This document shows positions 26,080-33,590 of a stretch of 64,000 bases of DNA, in pieces. The translations under genes were made by a program, and so were the position numbers. Numbering within the stretch: the stretch's first letter is position 1; the number at the start of each line of letters is the position of its first letter. This DNA is from Parabacteroides sp. 52 (lineage in GTDB: Bacteria > Bacteroidota > Bacteroidia > Bacteroidales > Tannerellaceae). The notes beneath the pieces were generated by a model that saw only the letters and a program-made list of their open reading frames with translations, was not told the origin of the DNA and searched no databases. Location: contig NZ_QVMG01000001.1 of assembly GCF_010500925.1 (NCBI RefSeq), positions 1-64,000 of the forward strand, given 5' to 3'.

Positions 26080-26161
26080 GCTGACGATTGTCGGCAAAAT
26101 TGCCGATATACGTCAGCAATTTTGCCGATATATATCAGCAATTGTGTCGACAATTATCAGC
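26080..26161. repeat. Array B: four 22-bp hairpin units
   Basis: The 16-nt near-palindromes start at 26080, 26102, 26124 and 26146 with 6-nt AT spacers (AAAATT, AATTTT, AATTGT). Unit 1 (GCTGACGATTGTCGGC) is in the opposite sense to units 2-4. Unit 3 is identical to unit 2 of array A. It lies between two convergent transcription units. Confidence 0.9.
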
Positions 26162-26250
26162 AAAAAAATAGAGACGGCTACACTTTTTATTTGGGTTCCT
26201 TTGTGAATTCTGATTGCTGCAGATCCGGGATTCCGGAAACGTAATGACAC

Positions 26251-26279
26251 AAAAAAAGTCGCTGTTTAAGCGACTTTTG
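26251..26279 (-). terminator. Terminator of the tRNA-Ser gene
   Basis: On the minus strand AAAAGTCGC and GCGACTTTT pair around TTAAACA directly behind the tRNA 3' end and are followed by T residues. Confidence 0.8.
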
Positions 26280-26366
26280 CGGAAGCGGCGAGATTCGAAC
26301 TCGCGGATACCTTGCGATATCGTCAGTTTAGCAAACTGGTGGTTTCAGCCACTCACCCACACTTCC
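26280..26366 (-). tRNA. tRNA-Ser (anticodon GCU)
   Basis: The minus strand gives an 87-nt class II tRNA. The acceptor stem is GGAAGTG/CGCTTCC (one G-U pair) with discriminator G, and the CCA end is not encoded. The anticodon loop TTGCTAA gives anticodon GCU, which reads AGC/AGU. A long variable arm (GATATC...GTATC) marks serine, and GTTCGAATC forms the T loop. It has its own promoter and terminator. Confidence 0.95.
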
Positions 26367-26396
26367 TTCAATGTTAGTTTTGCTAAAATTGCGTTG

Positions 26397-26404
26397 CAAA
26401 GATA
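26397..26404 (-). promoter_or_regulatory. tRNA-Ser promoter, -7 box
   Basis: TATCTTTG on the minus strand fits TAnnTTTG, 30 bp before the mature tRNA 5' end. Confidence 0.6.
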
Positions 26405-26459
26405 GGCCTATTTTTTAATAAACAAAGCTTTTTGCGTCTATTTTTAGAGAAAAAGATGC

Positions 26460-26467
26460 TACTTTTG
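26460..26467 (+). promoter_or_regulatory. mltG promoter, -7 box
   Basis: TACTTTTG fits TAnnTTTG, 34 bp before the mltG start codon. Confidence 0.55.
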
Positions 26468-26501
26468 TGACCTAAATCTGATAGTCAACGAGTTAAAATA
26501 T

Positions 26502-27545
26502 ATGGAAAAGTGGGACCGTGTGAAGAGAATCATCAAGTGGAGTGTACTTTTATTGGTTTGCGCCTTCTTGATAGGCATTGGATGCTGGGGATATAGGCAA
26601 GTTATGGGTCCCAATTTCATGTCTGAAGAAACGGTATATATATATGTGGACAGGCAGACGGATTTTGATGCTCTTTGTCTGCAGTTACAAGATTCGGTTA
26701 CTGTGGAACATATAGAGACTTTTGAAATATTGGCTGAGATACTGGAATATCCGGATCTGATGCGGACAGGACGTTATGCGGTAACTCCCCATATGAGTAA
26801 TATGGAACTTTTAAATAAATTGCGTCGGGGGCAACAGACGGCTACGCGCATCACCTTTCATAATATCCGTTTCTTGGAAGATCTGACAAAGCGACTGGAA
26901 GAACAATTGATGCTGAGCGCCTCTGATTTATTGAGTCGACTGGAAGATCCGGCTTATTGCGATTCTTTAGGATTCAACACGGAAACGATTAAGTCCATGT
27001 TTCTGCCCAATACGTATGAAGTATACTGGAATATATCTGCGGACGGCTTTTTAAACCGGATGAAGAAAGAATATGATAATTTCTGGACAGAGCAGCGACG
27101 TAAAAAGGCGGAAGCTATCGGATTAACTCCCGTTGAAGTATCCATCCTGGCGTCTATAGTTGAAGAAGAAACAGCTGTAGCGGATGAATATCCTGTTGTT
27201 GCAGGTTTGTATATCAATCGCTTGCAACGGGGCATGTTGTTACAGGCTGATCCGACAGTGAAATATGCGGTAGGAGATGTCACCTTGCAACGCATACTCT
27301 TTGTGCATCTGGAAGTAGACTCCCCTTATAATACGTATATCCATCCCGGATTACCTCCAGGTCCTTTGCGTATCCCGAGTATAAAAGGTTTGGAAAGTGT
27401 GTTGAATTACACCAAGCACCATTACCTCTATATGGTAGCTAAAGAAGACTTCTCGGGACGTCATAATTTTGCCACGACATTGACAGAGCATAACCGGAAT
27501 GCAAACCGGTATCGTTCCGAGCTAAACAGAAGGAAGATTCGATAA
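26502..27545 (+). CDS. mltG: Endolytic murein transglycosylase MltG (YceG-like)
   Basis: This inner-membrane enzyme cuts nascent glycan strands and so sets the ends of peptidoglycan chains. The 347 residues have one N-terminal transmembrane helix (about 12-30), a LysM-like subdomain and the catalytic YceG domain. The catalytic glutamate by alignment is Glu221 in SILASIVEEETAV. The conserved FLPNTYEVYW, ADPTVKYA and YNTYIHPGLPPGPL stretches are present. The gene is monocistronic by the visible promoter, convergent with none and about 80 bp before iorA. Confidence 0.94.
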   Translation: MEKWDRVKRIIKWSVLLLVCAFLIGIGCWGYRQVMGPNFMSEETVYIYVDRQTDFDALCLQLQDSVTVEHIETFEILAEILEYPDLMRTGRYAVTPHMSNMELLNKLRRGQQTATRITFHNIRFLEDLTKRLEEQLMLSASDLLSRLEDPAYCDSLGFNTETIKSMFLPNTYEVYWNISADGFLNRMKKEYDNFWTEQRRKKAEAIGLTPVEVSILASIVEEETAVADEYPVVAGLYINRLQRGMLLQADPTVKYAVGDVTLQRILFVHLEVDSPYNTYIHPGLPPGPLRIPSIKGLESVLNYTKHHYLYMVAKEDFSGRHNFATTLTEHNRNANRYRSELNRRKIR

Positions 27546-27575
27546 CATTTCATCTTTTTTATGCGGTAAAAAGCG

Positions 27576-27583
27576 TATCTTTG
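27576..27583 (+). promoter_or_regulatory. iorAB promoter, -7 box
   Basis: TATCTTTG fits TAnnTTTG, 45 bp before the iorA start codon. Confidence 0.55.
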
Positions 27584-27628
27584 TCAACCGATTATCGTAA
27601 ATAGTCAACAATTTGAAAAACATTATAT

Positions 27629-29230
27629 ATGGAAAAGCATCTTTTTTTAGGGGATGAAGCCATTGCGCAAGCAGCAATCGACGCCGGACTTTCCGGTGTA
27701 TATGCGTATCCCGGTACCCCTTCTACAGAAATCACCGAATATATCCAGGCATCTCCTGTAGCCAAGGAAAGAGGGATTCACAGCCGCTGGAGTACCAACG
27801 AAAAAACAGCAATGGAGTCTGCCCTGGGTATGAGTTATGCCGGCAAACGGGCATTGTGCTGTATGAAACATGTCGGTCTGAATGTGGCCGCTGATTGTTT
27901 TATGAATGCAGCTATGAGTGGTATCCATGGGGGAATGATTATTATTACCGCCGATGACCCTTCTATGCACTCGTCTCAAAACGAACAGGACAATCGTTTC
28001 TACGGTAACTTTGCGATGATACCGATCCTGGAGCCTTCCAATCAACAGGAAGCTTATGATATGGTATATGATGGCTTTGCCCTTTCTGAAAAATTGGGTT
28101 ATCCTATCCTTTTACGTATAACTACCCGTATGGCCCATTCACGGGCAGGGGTGGTGACTCGTCCCAGACAAGAGCCCAATAAACTTCATACTCCGGAAGA
28201 TGGACGTCAACGCTTTGTTTTGCTTCCAGCCTTGGCGCGTAAGCGTTATAAAGTATTGTTGGAAGCACAGGACATATTTACCGAATCGTCGGAGACTTCA
28301 GGATATAATACATACTTTGATGCGCCCCGCAAAGAATTGGGTATTATAACTACCGGTATTGCATTCAACTATTTATCGGAAAATTATCCGGAAGGGTTTG
28401 AACATCCTGTATTGAAGATCACTCAATATCCTTTACCGAAAAAGATGGTAGAGAAACTGGTCAGTGAATGCAAAGAGATACTGGTATTGGAAGAAGGCTT
28501 TCCAATCGTTGAAGAACAACTGAAAGGCTTCCTGGGGAAAGGAATTACCGTACACGGTCGCTTGGATGGTACATTGCAACGGGACGGAGAATTGAATCCG
28601 GATGCTGTCGGTAAGGCTTTGGGTAAAACGGTTACTCATTATTATAATATACCTGAAGTGGTTGAACAACGTCCGCCGGCTTTATGTCAGGGTTGTGGAC
28701 ACCGGGATGTATATGAAGCCCTGAACGAGGTTTTGTTGGAATATAACGGAGCAGCCAAAGTATTCAGCGATATCGGCTGTTACACCTTAGGAGCTTTGCC
28801 TCCTTTCCGGGCTATAGATACCTGTATCGATATGGGAGCATCCATCACCATGGCCAAAGGAGCAACTGATGCAGGATTGTTTCCGGCTGTTGCCGTAATC
28901 GGGGATTCGACCTTTACCCATTCGGGAATGACCGGCTTATTGGATTGTGTGAATGAAGAAACACATATAACCATTGTTATTTCCGATAACGAAACGACCG
29001 CCATGACCGGTGGGCAGGATTCAGCCGGAACCGGACGTCTGGAAGCTATATGTGCAGGCATAGGGGTAGATCCCGCGCATATCCGGGTGATGATTCCTTT
29101 GAAGAAGAATTTCGAAGAAATGAAATCCATAATTCGGGAAGAGATCGCATATAAAGGTGTATCGGTGTTGATTCCACGCCGTGAGTGTATTCAAACATTA
29201 GCAAGAAAGAAAAAAGCAGCAAAAAAATGA
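27629..29230 (+). CDS. iorA: Indolepyruvate ferredoxin oxidoreductase, alpha subunit (no ferredoxin domain)
   Basis: With IorB this TPP enzyme oxidatively decarboxylates aryl pyruvates from aromatic amino acids to aryl-acetyl-CoA, passing electrons to ferredoxin. The 533 residues contain the pyrimidine-binding domain at the N-terminus (GDEAIAQAAIDAGLSGVYAY, then PGTPSTEI). The TPP domain follows with the LCQGCGHRD motif (Cys354-x2-Cys357), DIGCYTLG, the GDSTFTHSGM Mg/TPP motif and VISDNETTAMTGGQ. Archaeal IorA ends with a two-cluster 4Fe-4S domain of many cysteines; here the protein stops at PRRECIQTLARKKKAAKK, so that domain is missing. The stop overlaps the iorB start (ATGA). Confidence 0.92.
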   Translation: MEKHLFLGDEAIAQAAIDAGLSGVYAYPGTPSTEITEYIQASPVAKERGIHSRWSTNEKTAMESALGMSYAGKRALCCMKHVGLNVAADCFMNAAMSGIHGGMIIITADDPSMHSSQNEQDNRFYGNFAMIPILEPSNQQEAYDMVYDGFALSEKLGYPILLRITTRMAHSRAGVVTRPRQEPNKLHTPEDGRQRFVLLPALARKRYKVLLEAQDIFTESSETSGYNTYFDAPRKELGIITTGIAFNYLSENYPEGFEHPVLKITQYPLPKKMVEKLVSECKEILVLEEGFPIVEEQLKGFLGKGITVHGRLDGTLQRDGELNPDAVGKALGKTVTHYYNIPEVVEQRPPALCQGCGHRDVYEALNEVLLEYNGAAKVFSDIGCYTLGALPPFRAIDTCIDMGASITMAKGATDAGLFPAVAVIGDSTFTHSGMTGLLDCVNEETHITIVISDNETTAMTGGQDSAGTGRLEAICAGIGVDPAHIRVMIPLKKNFEEMKSIIREEIAYKGVSVLIPRRECIQTLARKKKAAKK

Positions 29231-29808
29231 AGATAGATATAATTTTATCGGGAGTAGGAGGACAGGGTATCCTCTCCATTGCAGCGGTAATTGGTGAAGC
29301 GGCGCTGAAAGACGGTTTGTATATGAAACAAGCAGAAGTACACGGAATGAGCCAGCGGGGAGGGGATGTGCAATCCAACCTGCGCTTATCGGATAAGCCG
29401 ATAGCCTCTGACCTTATTGCTTTGGGACAGGCAGACCTGATTATATCCCTGGAGCCTATGGAGAGTCTTCGTTACCTGCCTTTCTTGAAAAAAGAGGGGT
29501 GGCTGGTGACCAATTCACAACCCTTTATCAATATTCCGAATTATCCGGAGATAGAAAAGGTACAGGCAGAATTGGATAAGTTGCCTCATAAAGTCGTATT
29601 TGATATAGAAGCAATAGCCAGAGAAGCCGGTTCGGCACGTGCAGCCAATATTGTGATGTTAGGAGCTGCTGCTCCTTTTATAAATATTGAATTTTCTAAG
29701 TTAGAAGAGGGTATTCGCTCTATTTTCGGACGGAAAGGGGAAGAAATCGTAGAAATGAACCTGAAAGCGCTGAGAGCTGGTTATGAGTTGGCGCAAGGAA
29801 TGCAATAA
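29227..29808 (+). CDS. iorB: Indolepyruvate ferredoxin oxidoreductase, beta subunit
   Basis: This 193-residue gamma-type oxidoreductase subunit begins IDIILSGVGGQGILSIAAVI, the glycine-rich CoA/FAD-like fold typical of the OFOR gamma domain. VHGMSQRGGDVQSNLRLS is the family's second signature. The start at 29227 shares its ATGA with the iorA stop; an upstream in-frame ATG at 29185 is inside iorA and adds a lysine-rich stretch not expected in the family. It forms the alpha2-beta2 complex with IorA. The operon ends at a strong hairpin. Confidence 0.92.
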   Translation: MKIDIILSGVGGQGILSIAAVIGEAALKDGLYMKQAEVHGMSQRGGDVQSNLRLSDKPIASDLIALGQADLIISLEPMESLRYLPFLKKEGWLVTNSQPFINIPNYPEIEKVQAELDKLPHKVVFDIEAIAREAGSARAANIVMLGAAAPFINIEFSKLEEGIRSIFGRKGEEIVEMNLKALRAGYELAQGMQ

Positions 29809-29826
29809 GACACAACAGAAAGAAAG

Positions 29827-29860
29827 AAAAAAGAGGCTTTTTAGAAAGCCTCTTTTTTTT
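29827..29860. terminator. Bidirectional terminator between iorB and the MFS gene
   Basis: AAGAGGCTTT and AAAGCCTCTT form a 10-bp perfect stem with loop TTAG, with A residues before and T residues after, so it can stop both convergent transcripts. Confidence 0.9.
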
Positions 29861-29864
29861 GATA

Positions 29865-31067
29865 TCAATTGGTTTTGTAAGTATATTTTTCTTTTGAGTT
29901 TATCGGACTGAATACCACAATAAAAGAAGCCAGGCAACAGCATAGGAAGGCTACGCCTACTGTCAAAATAGAGCCGTCACTGATGGCGTTGGATATGAGC
30001 GAACAAATGAAAGCAACCATCAACTGGATGGAGCCGAAGAGAGCCGATGCTGTACCGCTATTATGAATGAATGGAGTGATTGCTAATTCTGTAGTCGTCG
30101 GGAATAATATACCGATAGGAAAGACATAAAAGAACAAAACGAAAAGGATCGGTATGATACCGGCATTCATATACATTGTGATAAGCAATATGACACTGGC
30201 TATGCCCATGAACAATAAAGCCTGTTTGACCAGTTTGTTTGTCGGTATATGTTTTTGCAGGACAGTGGTCAGGTAAGAGCCAATCATCAGTCCCAAAGCA
30301 TTTATACCGATAACGAGACTGAATATATTACCGGAAAACCCACCATACTCCATGATCAGGAGAGGACCGTTCGCTACATATATCATCAGAGCTCCGTTGG
30401 CTAATCCTGCCAAAAGAGAGTATACAAGGAATTTTCTAACCTTTAATATATCCCAGTAGCTTCGCCATACATTATTATGTTTGTTATCCTGTCGGAAGGT
30501 GTATGTCTCCGGCAAACCCAAAAGTGTCAGGAGAAATAAGGCTACTCCCAGAACAACCATGGCATGAAATAAACCAATCCATTCGAAACGATTTAATACG
30601 GCATTACCGATAGCCGGAGCCAGAATGGGAGCCACTCCCATAATCAATGCCAACAGGGCAAATATCTTAAGCGTATTGGTTTTATCAAAATAATCCGTTA
30701 CCACTGCACGGGATATGACAACCCCGCCACAACCGCCAATTGCCTGAATGAAACGAACTACCCATAGCTGTTCGATGGTTTCAACAAACAGACAGGCTAC
30801 CGAAGCCAGTATAAAGATAAAGAGGGAGAGGAGTATCGGCTTTTTTCTGCCGAACCGATCCGCTAAAGGACCCCATATTAATTGTCCGATAGCAAAACCA
30901 CCCAGGAAAGTCGAAAGAGAGATTTGTACTGCAGCCATAGGGGTGGAGAAGGCTTCTGCTATCTGAATAAAGCCGGGCAGATACATATCAATACAAAGGG
31001 GCTCAAGGGCCGTCAACAGGGAAAGGATAAGGATCACTATCCATTGCATCCAGGTGAAATTTTTCAT
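29865..31067 (-). CDS. Bcr/CflA-type multidrug efflux MFS transporter
   Basis: This 400-residue inner-membrane protein with twelve predicted helices belongs to the drug:proton antiporter DHA1 family. The motif A stretch GPLADRFGRKKPIL lies between helices 2 and 3 (about 66-79), and DMYLPGFIQIAEAF in the first loop is characteristic of Bcr/CflA members (bicyclomycin, chloramphenicol, sulfonamide efflux). The true substrates are unknown. The gene has its own promoter and converges on iorB across a shared terminator. Confidence 0.88.
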   Translation of the reverse strand: MKNFTWMQWIVILILSLLTALEPLCIDMYLPGFIQIAEAFSTPMAAVQISLSTFLGGFAIGQLIWGPLADRFGRKKPILLSLFIFILASVACLFVETIEQLWVVRFIQAIGGCGGVVISRAVVTDYFDKTNTLKIFALLALIMGVAPILAPAIGNAVLNRFEWIGLFHAMVVLGVALFLLTLLGLPETYTFRQDNKHNNVWRSYWDILKVRKFLVYSLLAGLANGALMIYVANGPLLIMEYGGFSGNIFSLVIGINALGLMIGSYLTTVLQKHIPTNKLVKQALLFMGIASVILLITMYMNAGIIPILFVLFFYVFPIGILFPTTTELAITPFIHNSGTASALFGSIQLMVAFICSLISNAISDGSILTVGVAFLCCCLASFIVVFSPINSKEKYTYKTN

Positions 31068-31083
31068 TGCTTTTTTTGGGGTA

Positions 31084-31091
31084 CAAAAGTA
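31084..31091 (-). promoter_or_regulatory. MFS gene promoter, -7 box
   Basis: TACTTTTG on the minus strand fits TAnnTTTG, 16 bp before the start codon. Confidence 0.5.
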
Positions 31092-31237
31092 AATATTAAT
31101 AACGGAAGAACAAATTCTATGGATTAACTGTTAAACAATATGGAAGAAGTCTTTATGCATACTAAAAAGCCTTAAACAGTTGTTATTTGGAACATTAAAG
31201 ATGCAATATAGACTTTCGATATACGTTTTTAATAATG

Positions 31238-31245
31238 TATATTTG
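31238..31245 (+). promoter_or_regulatory. Promoter of the small NifX-like gene, -7 box
   Basis: TATATTTG fits TAnnTTTG, 25 bp before the start codon at 31271. Confidence 0.5.
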
Positions 31246-31270
31246 AAAAGTAATTAAAACTGATATTGAG

Positions 31271-31564
31271 ATGAGGATAGCATTGGTATTAGATCAGAAG
31301 AGACAAGATGAAGTCGATAGGCATGTCAGTCAAGTGGTTATTTTCACTATCGAAAACGACAAAGTGATAGGAGTGGAGAATGAGACGATAGATGCAACCA
31401 AGCAGTATTCTCTATCCTTATGGGCGCTCACCAATAAGGTGAATGAAATTTATGTTTCAAAGGTGGATGATTGGGTAAAGATGTTATCTCAAATGATGGG
31501 GGTGAATATAAGAGCGTATGATGAGTTACGCGATGATAAGTTATTCCAGACATTCATCTTATAA
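31271..31564 (+). CDS. Small conserved-type protein, possibly of the NifX/NifB-C fold
   Basis: This 97-residue cytoplasmic protein starts with a beta strand (RIALVLDQK). A strand-turn-strand unit follows (VVIFTIENDKVIGVENETID), which resembles the dinitrogenase-iron-molybdenum-cofactor (NifX-like) fold. A helix and strand (EIYVSKVDDWVKMLSQMMGVN) and a short tail complete it. The cofactor-binding cysteine/histidine residues of true NifX are not present, so the resemblance is weak and the function unknown. It has a promoter and two downstream hairpins of its own, which supports a real gene. Confidence 0.6.
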   Translation: MRIALVLDQKRQDEVDRHVSQVVIFTIENDKVIGVENETIDATKQYSLSLWALTNKVNEIYVSKVDDWVKMLSQMMGVNIRAYDELRDDKLFQTFIL

Positions 31565-31570
31565 CAGCAG

Positions 31571-31598
31571 GCTGGAACTGTCCTGAAACGGTTCCAGT
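31571..31598 (+). terminator. Inner hairpin after the small gene
   Basis: CTGGAAC and GTTCCAG form a 7-bp stem just behind the stop codon; no U-run follows directly. The stronger terminator lies 10 bp further. Confidence 0.4.
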
Positions 31599-31607
31599 TT
31601 GCTTCCA

Positions 31608-31650
31608 AAAAAAGGAGGCTGTTTCAACACGAAACAGCCTCCTTTTTTTT
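31608..31650. terminator. Bidirectional terminator between the small gene and yidC
   Basis: AGGAGGCTGTTTC and GAAACAGCCTCCT form a 13-bp perfect stem with loop AACAC, flanked by A residues on the left and T residues on the right, ending both convergent transcripts. Confidence 0.92.
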
Positions 31651-31677
31651 ATCCATGCCTAAAGGCAATGAGGGGTA

Positions 31678-33585
31678 TTATCTTTTTTTCTTTTGTTGCT
31701 CTTTTTGTTTCCGCAACTGCTCTTCCTGCATCTTTTGGGCATCTTCCAAACGCTTCATGAAGCTGGATTTCTTTTGCGGTTTCTTTTTATTTGCTTCCAG
31801 TTTAGCCAATAACTTTTCTTCATTTATAAAGAAACGGAAAGCGATTGTTTGCATAATGGTCATCAAGGTAGAGATGAAATAGTAATAGGTCAATCCGGAT
31901 GCATACTGGTTAAAGAATACCAGGAACATCAACGGCATTACATACATCATCGCCTTCATACCTGGCATTTGTTGTTGCCCGGTATTGGTCATTTCCATAT
32001 TAAACTTGGTATAGAATATCTGTACGATAGTCATCAAAAGACAGAACAGACTGATGTGATTTCCGAAATAGGGAGTGATAATAGGTATATACGCATCCCA
32101 ACTGAAGATCGCATCATAGGTTGATAAGTCTTTTGCCCATAAGAAACTTTCATGGCGTAATTCGATAGCCGAAGGGAAGAACATGAACATCGCAATCAGG
32201 ATAGGCATTTGTAAGAGCATCGGTATACATCCGCTCATCGGACTGGCTCCGGCTTTACTATATAACTCCATCGTTGCTTTCTGACGTTCCATGGCTTTCT
32301 CCTGTCCGGGATATTTCTCGTTAAGAGCTTCTACCTGCGGACGCAATACGCGCATCTTGGCGGAAGAGATATAAGATTTGTAGGTCATCGGGAAGATGAC
32401 AATCTTTATGATTAATGTCAACAGGAAGATAATCAATCCGTAACTGGATAAATGTCTACCTAAGAAATCAAATACAGGAATGATAAAGTACTGATTGATC
32501 CAACGGAATACACTGGCTCCTAAAGAAACGAGTCTTTCCAGATCCAATTGATCTTCTTTGGCAACATCTTTGTCGTATTCTTTTAACTTGGCATAATGGT
32601 TCGGACCAAAGTAGAATTGGAGGTTCGTTGCTTCTCTGCCTTGTATATCGAATGGTACAGATGTTGTAGTCTTATAATGTTTAAGGTACCCATTGGTAGT
32701 CAACGTTTTTGACTCCAGGGTAGTTGATTCGAATCCTTCATTATGTGCGATCAGGACAGTAGAGAAGAACATATCTTTATAACCGATCCATTTCAAACGG
32801 TTAGATAGTTTTTTACTGTCGCTTTTTCCTTCACTCAGGCTTTCCACATCATCTGCCATAAATTTATAATGCAATGCAGCATAACGGTCTTCAAACTTCT
32901 TGCCTTTTTCCTGTTGACGGATATCCTGTTCCCATACCAGGTCAAGTGCATTGGTGCTAGGGGCTAATACCCCATTCAAACCAACGCCTTTGATAGAATA
33001 GGTCATCATATAATCATCCGGTTTCAGTTCGTAGACAAAGTCTAAATAACTGTCCACCCCTGCGGACATCCGCATGGTTACCTGATTCGGTTCATTTCCT
33101 TTTATCGGAGTAAAATAAAGATCCCGTGTATTAACAACCCGGTTGGTAGCCGTAACTAATGTGAAATCGAAGACAGATTCTTTCTCATCAAATAAAACCA
33201 ATGGCTTGCCTTCGTAAGTGTCATATTCTTTCAAACGAGCCCAAACGACACGTCCGCCTTTATGGCTCAGGTGTATTTCCAATAATTCGTTTTCCAATAC
33301 AACATATCCATCGGTACCATGCATGGCATTCGCGAATACGCCATAATTGTTTTCCAGACGTGCCTGAAGTATCGAATCAGAAAGCCCGGCTGCCAGTTCT
33401 TCTCCCTGAATGACTCCGTTTTCTTGTTTTTGAATTTCTATTTGTTGAGCATATTCAACTTGAGCGATTGAATCTTGATAGCGTCTTTGGGCTTCGATTT
33501 GTTCAGGAGATGGTTTATTTAACCAGGTAAAAGCAAACAAAACAACCCCTATAAGCAGGAAGCCTATTATTGTATTTTTATCCAT
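31678..33585 (-). CDS. yidC: Membrane protein insertase YidC
   Basis: YidC inserts and folds inner-membrane proteins, alone or with SecYEG. The 635 residues comprise an N-terminal anchor (NTIIGFLLIGVVLFAFTWL), the large periplasmic beta domain of Gram-negative YidC (about 60-360), and five C-terminal helices. SSYGLIIFLLTLIIKIVIFP starts the core, and SKAGASPMSGCIPMLLQMPI marks the conserved helical hairpin region. The tail is basic (MQEEQLRKQKEQQKKKR), as in ribosome-contacting YidC proteins. It follows pyrG by 5 bp on the same strand. Confidence 0.96.
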   Translation of the reverse strand: MDKNTIIGFLLIGVVLFAFTWLNKPSPEQIEAQRRYQDSIAQVEYAQQIEIQKQENGVIQGEELAAGLSDSILQARLENNYGVFANAMHGTDGYVVLENELLEIHLSHKGGRVVWARLKEYDTYEGKPLVLFDEKESVFDFTLVTATNRVVNTRDLYFTPIKGNEPNQVTMRMSAGVDSYLDFVYELKPDDYMMTYSIKGVGLNGVLAPSTNALDLVWEQDIRQQEKGKKFEDRYAALHYKFMADDVESLSEGKSDSKKLSNRLKWIGYKDMFFSTVLIAHNEGFESTTLESKTLTTNGYLKHYKTTTSVPFDIQGREATNLQFYFGPNHYAKLKEYDKDVAKEDQLDLERLVSLGASVFRWINQYFIIPVFDFLGRHLSSYGLIIFLLTLIIKIVIFPMTYKSYISSAKMRVLRPQVEALNEKYPGQEKAMERQKATMELYSKAGASPMSGCIPMLLQMPILIAMFMFFPSAIELRHESFLWAKDLSTYDAIFSWDAYIPIITPYFGNHISLFCLLMTIVQIFYTKFNMEMTNTGQQQMPGMKAMMYVMPLMFLVFFNQYASGLTYYYFISTLMTIMQTIAFRFFINEEKLLAKLEANKKKPQKKSSFMKRLEDAQKMQEEQLRKQKEQQKKKR

Positions 33586-33590
33586 TTATA

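Larger units (their letters stand above)
25876..26279. other. 404-bp gene-free stretch between the Usp gene and tRNA-Ser
   Basis: It holds two terminator-like hairpins, repeat array B and the tRNA terminator, each listed separately. The remainder is AT-rich and shows no supported gene. Confidence 0.7.
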
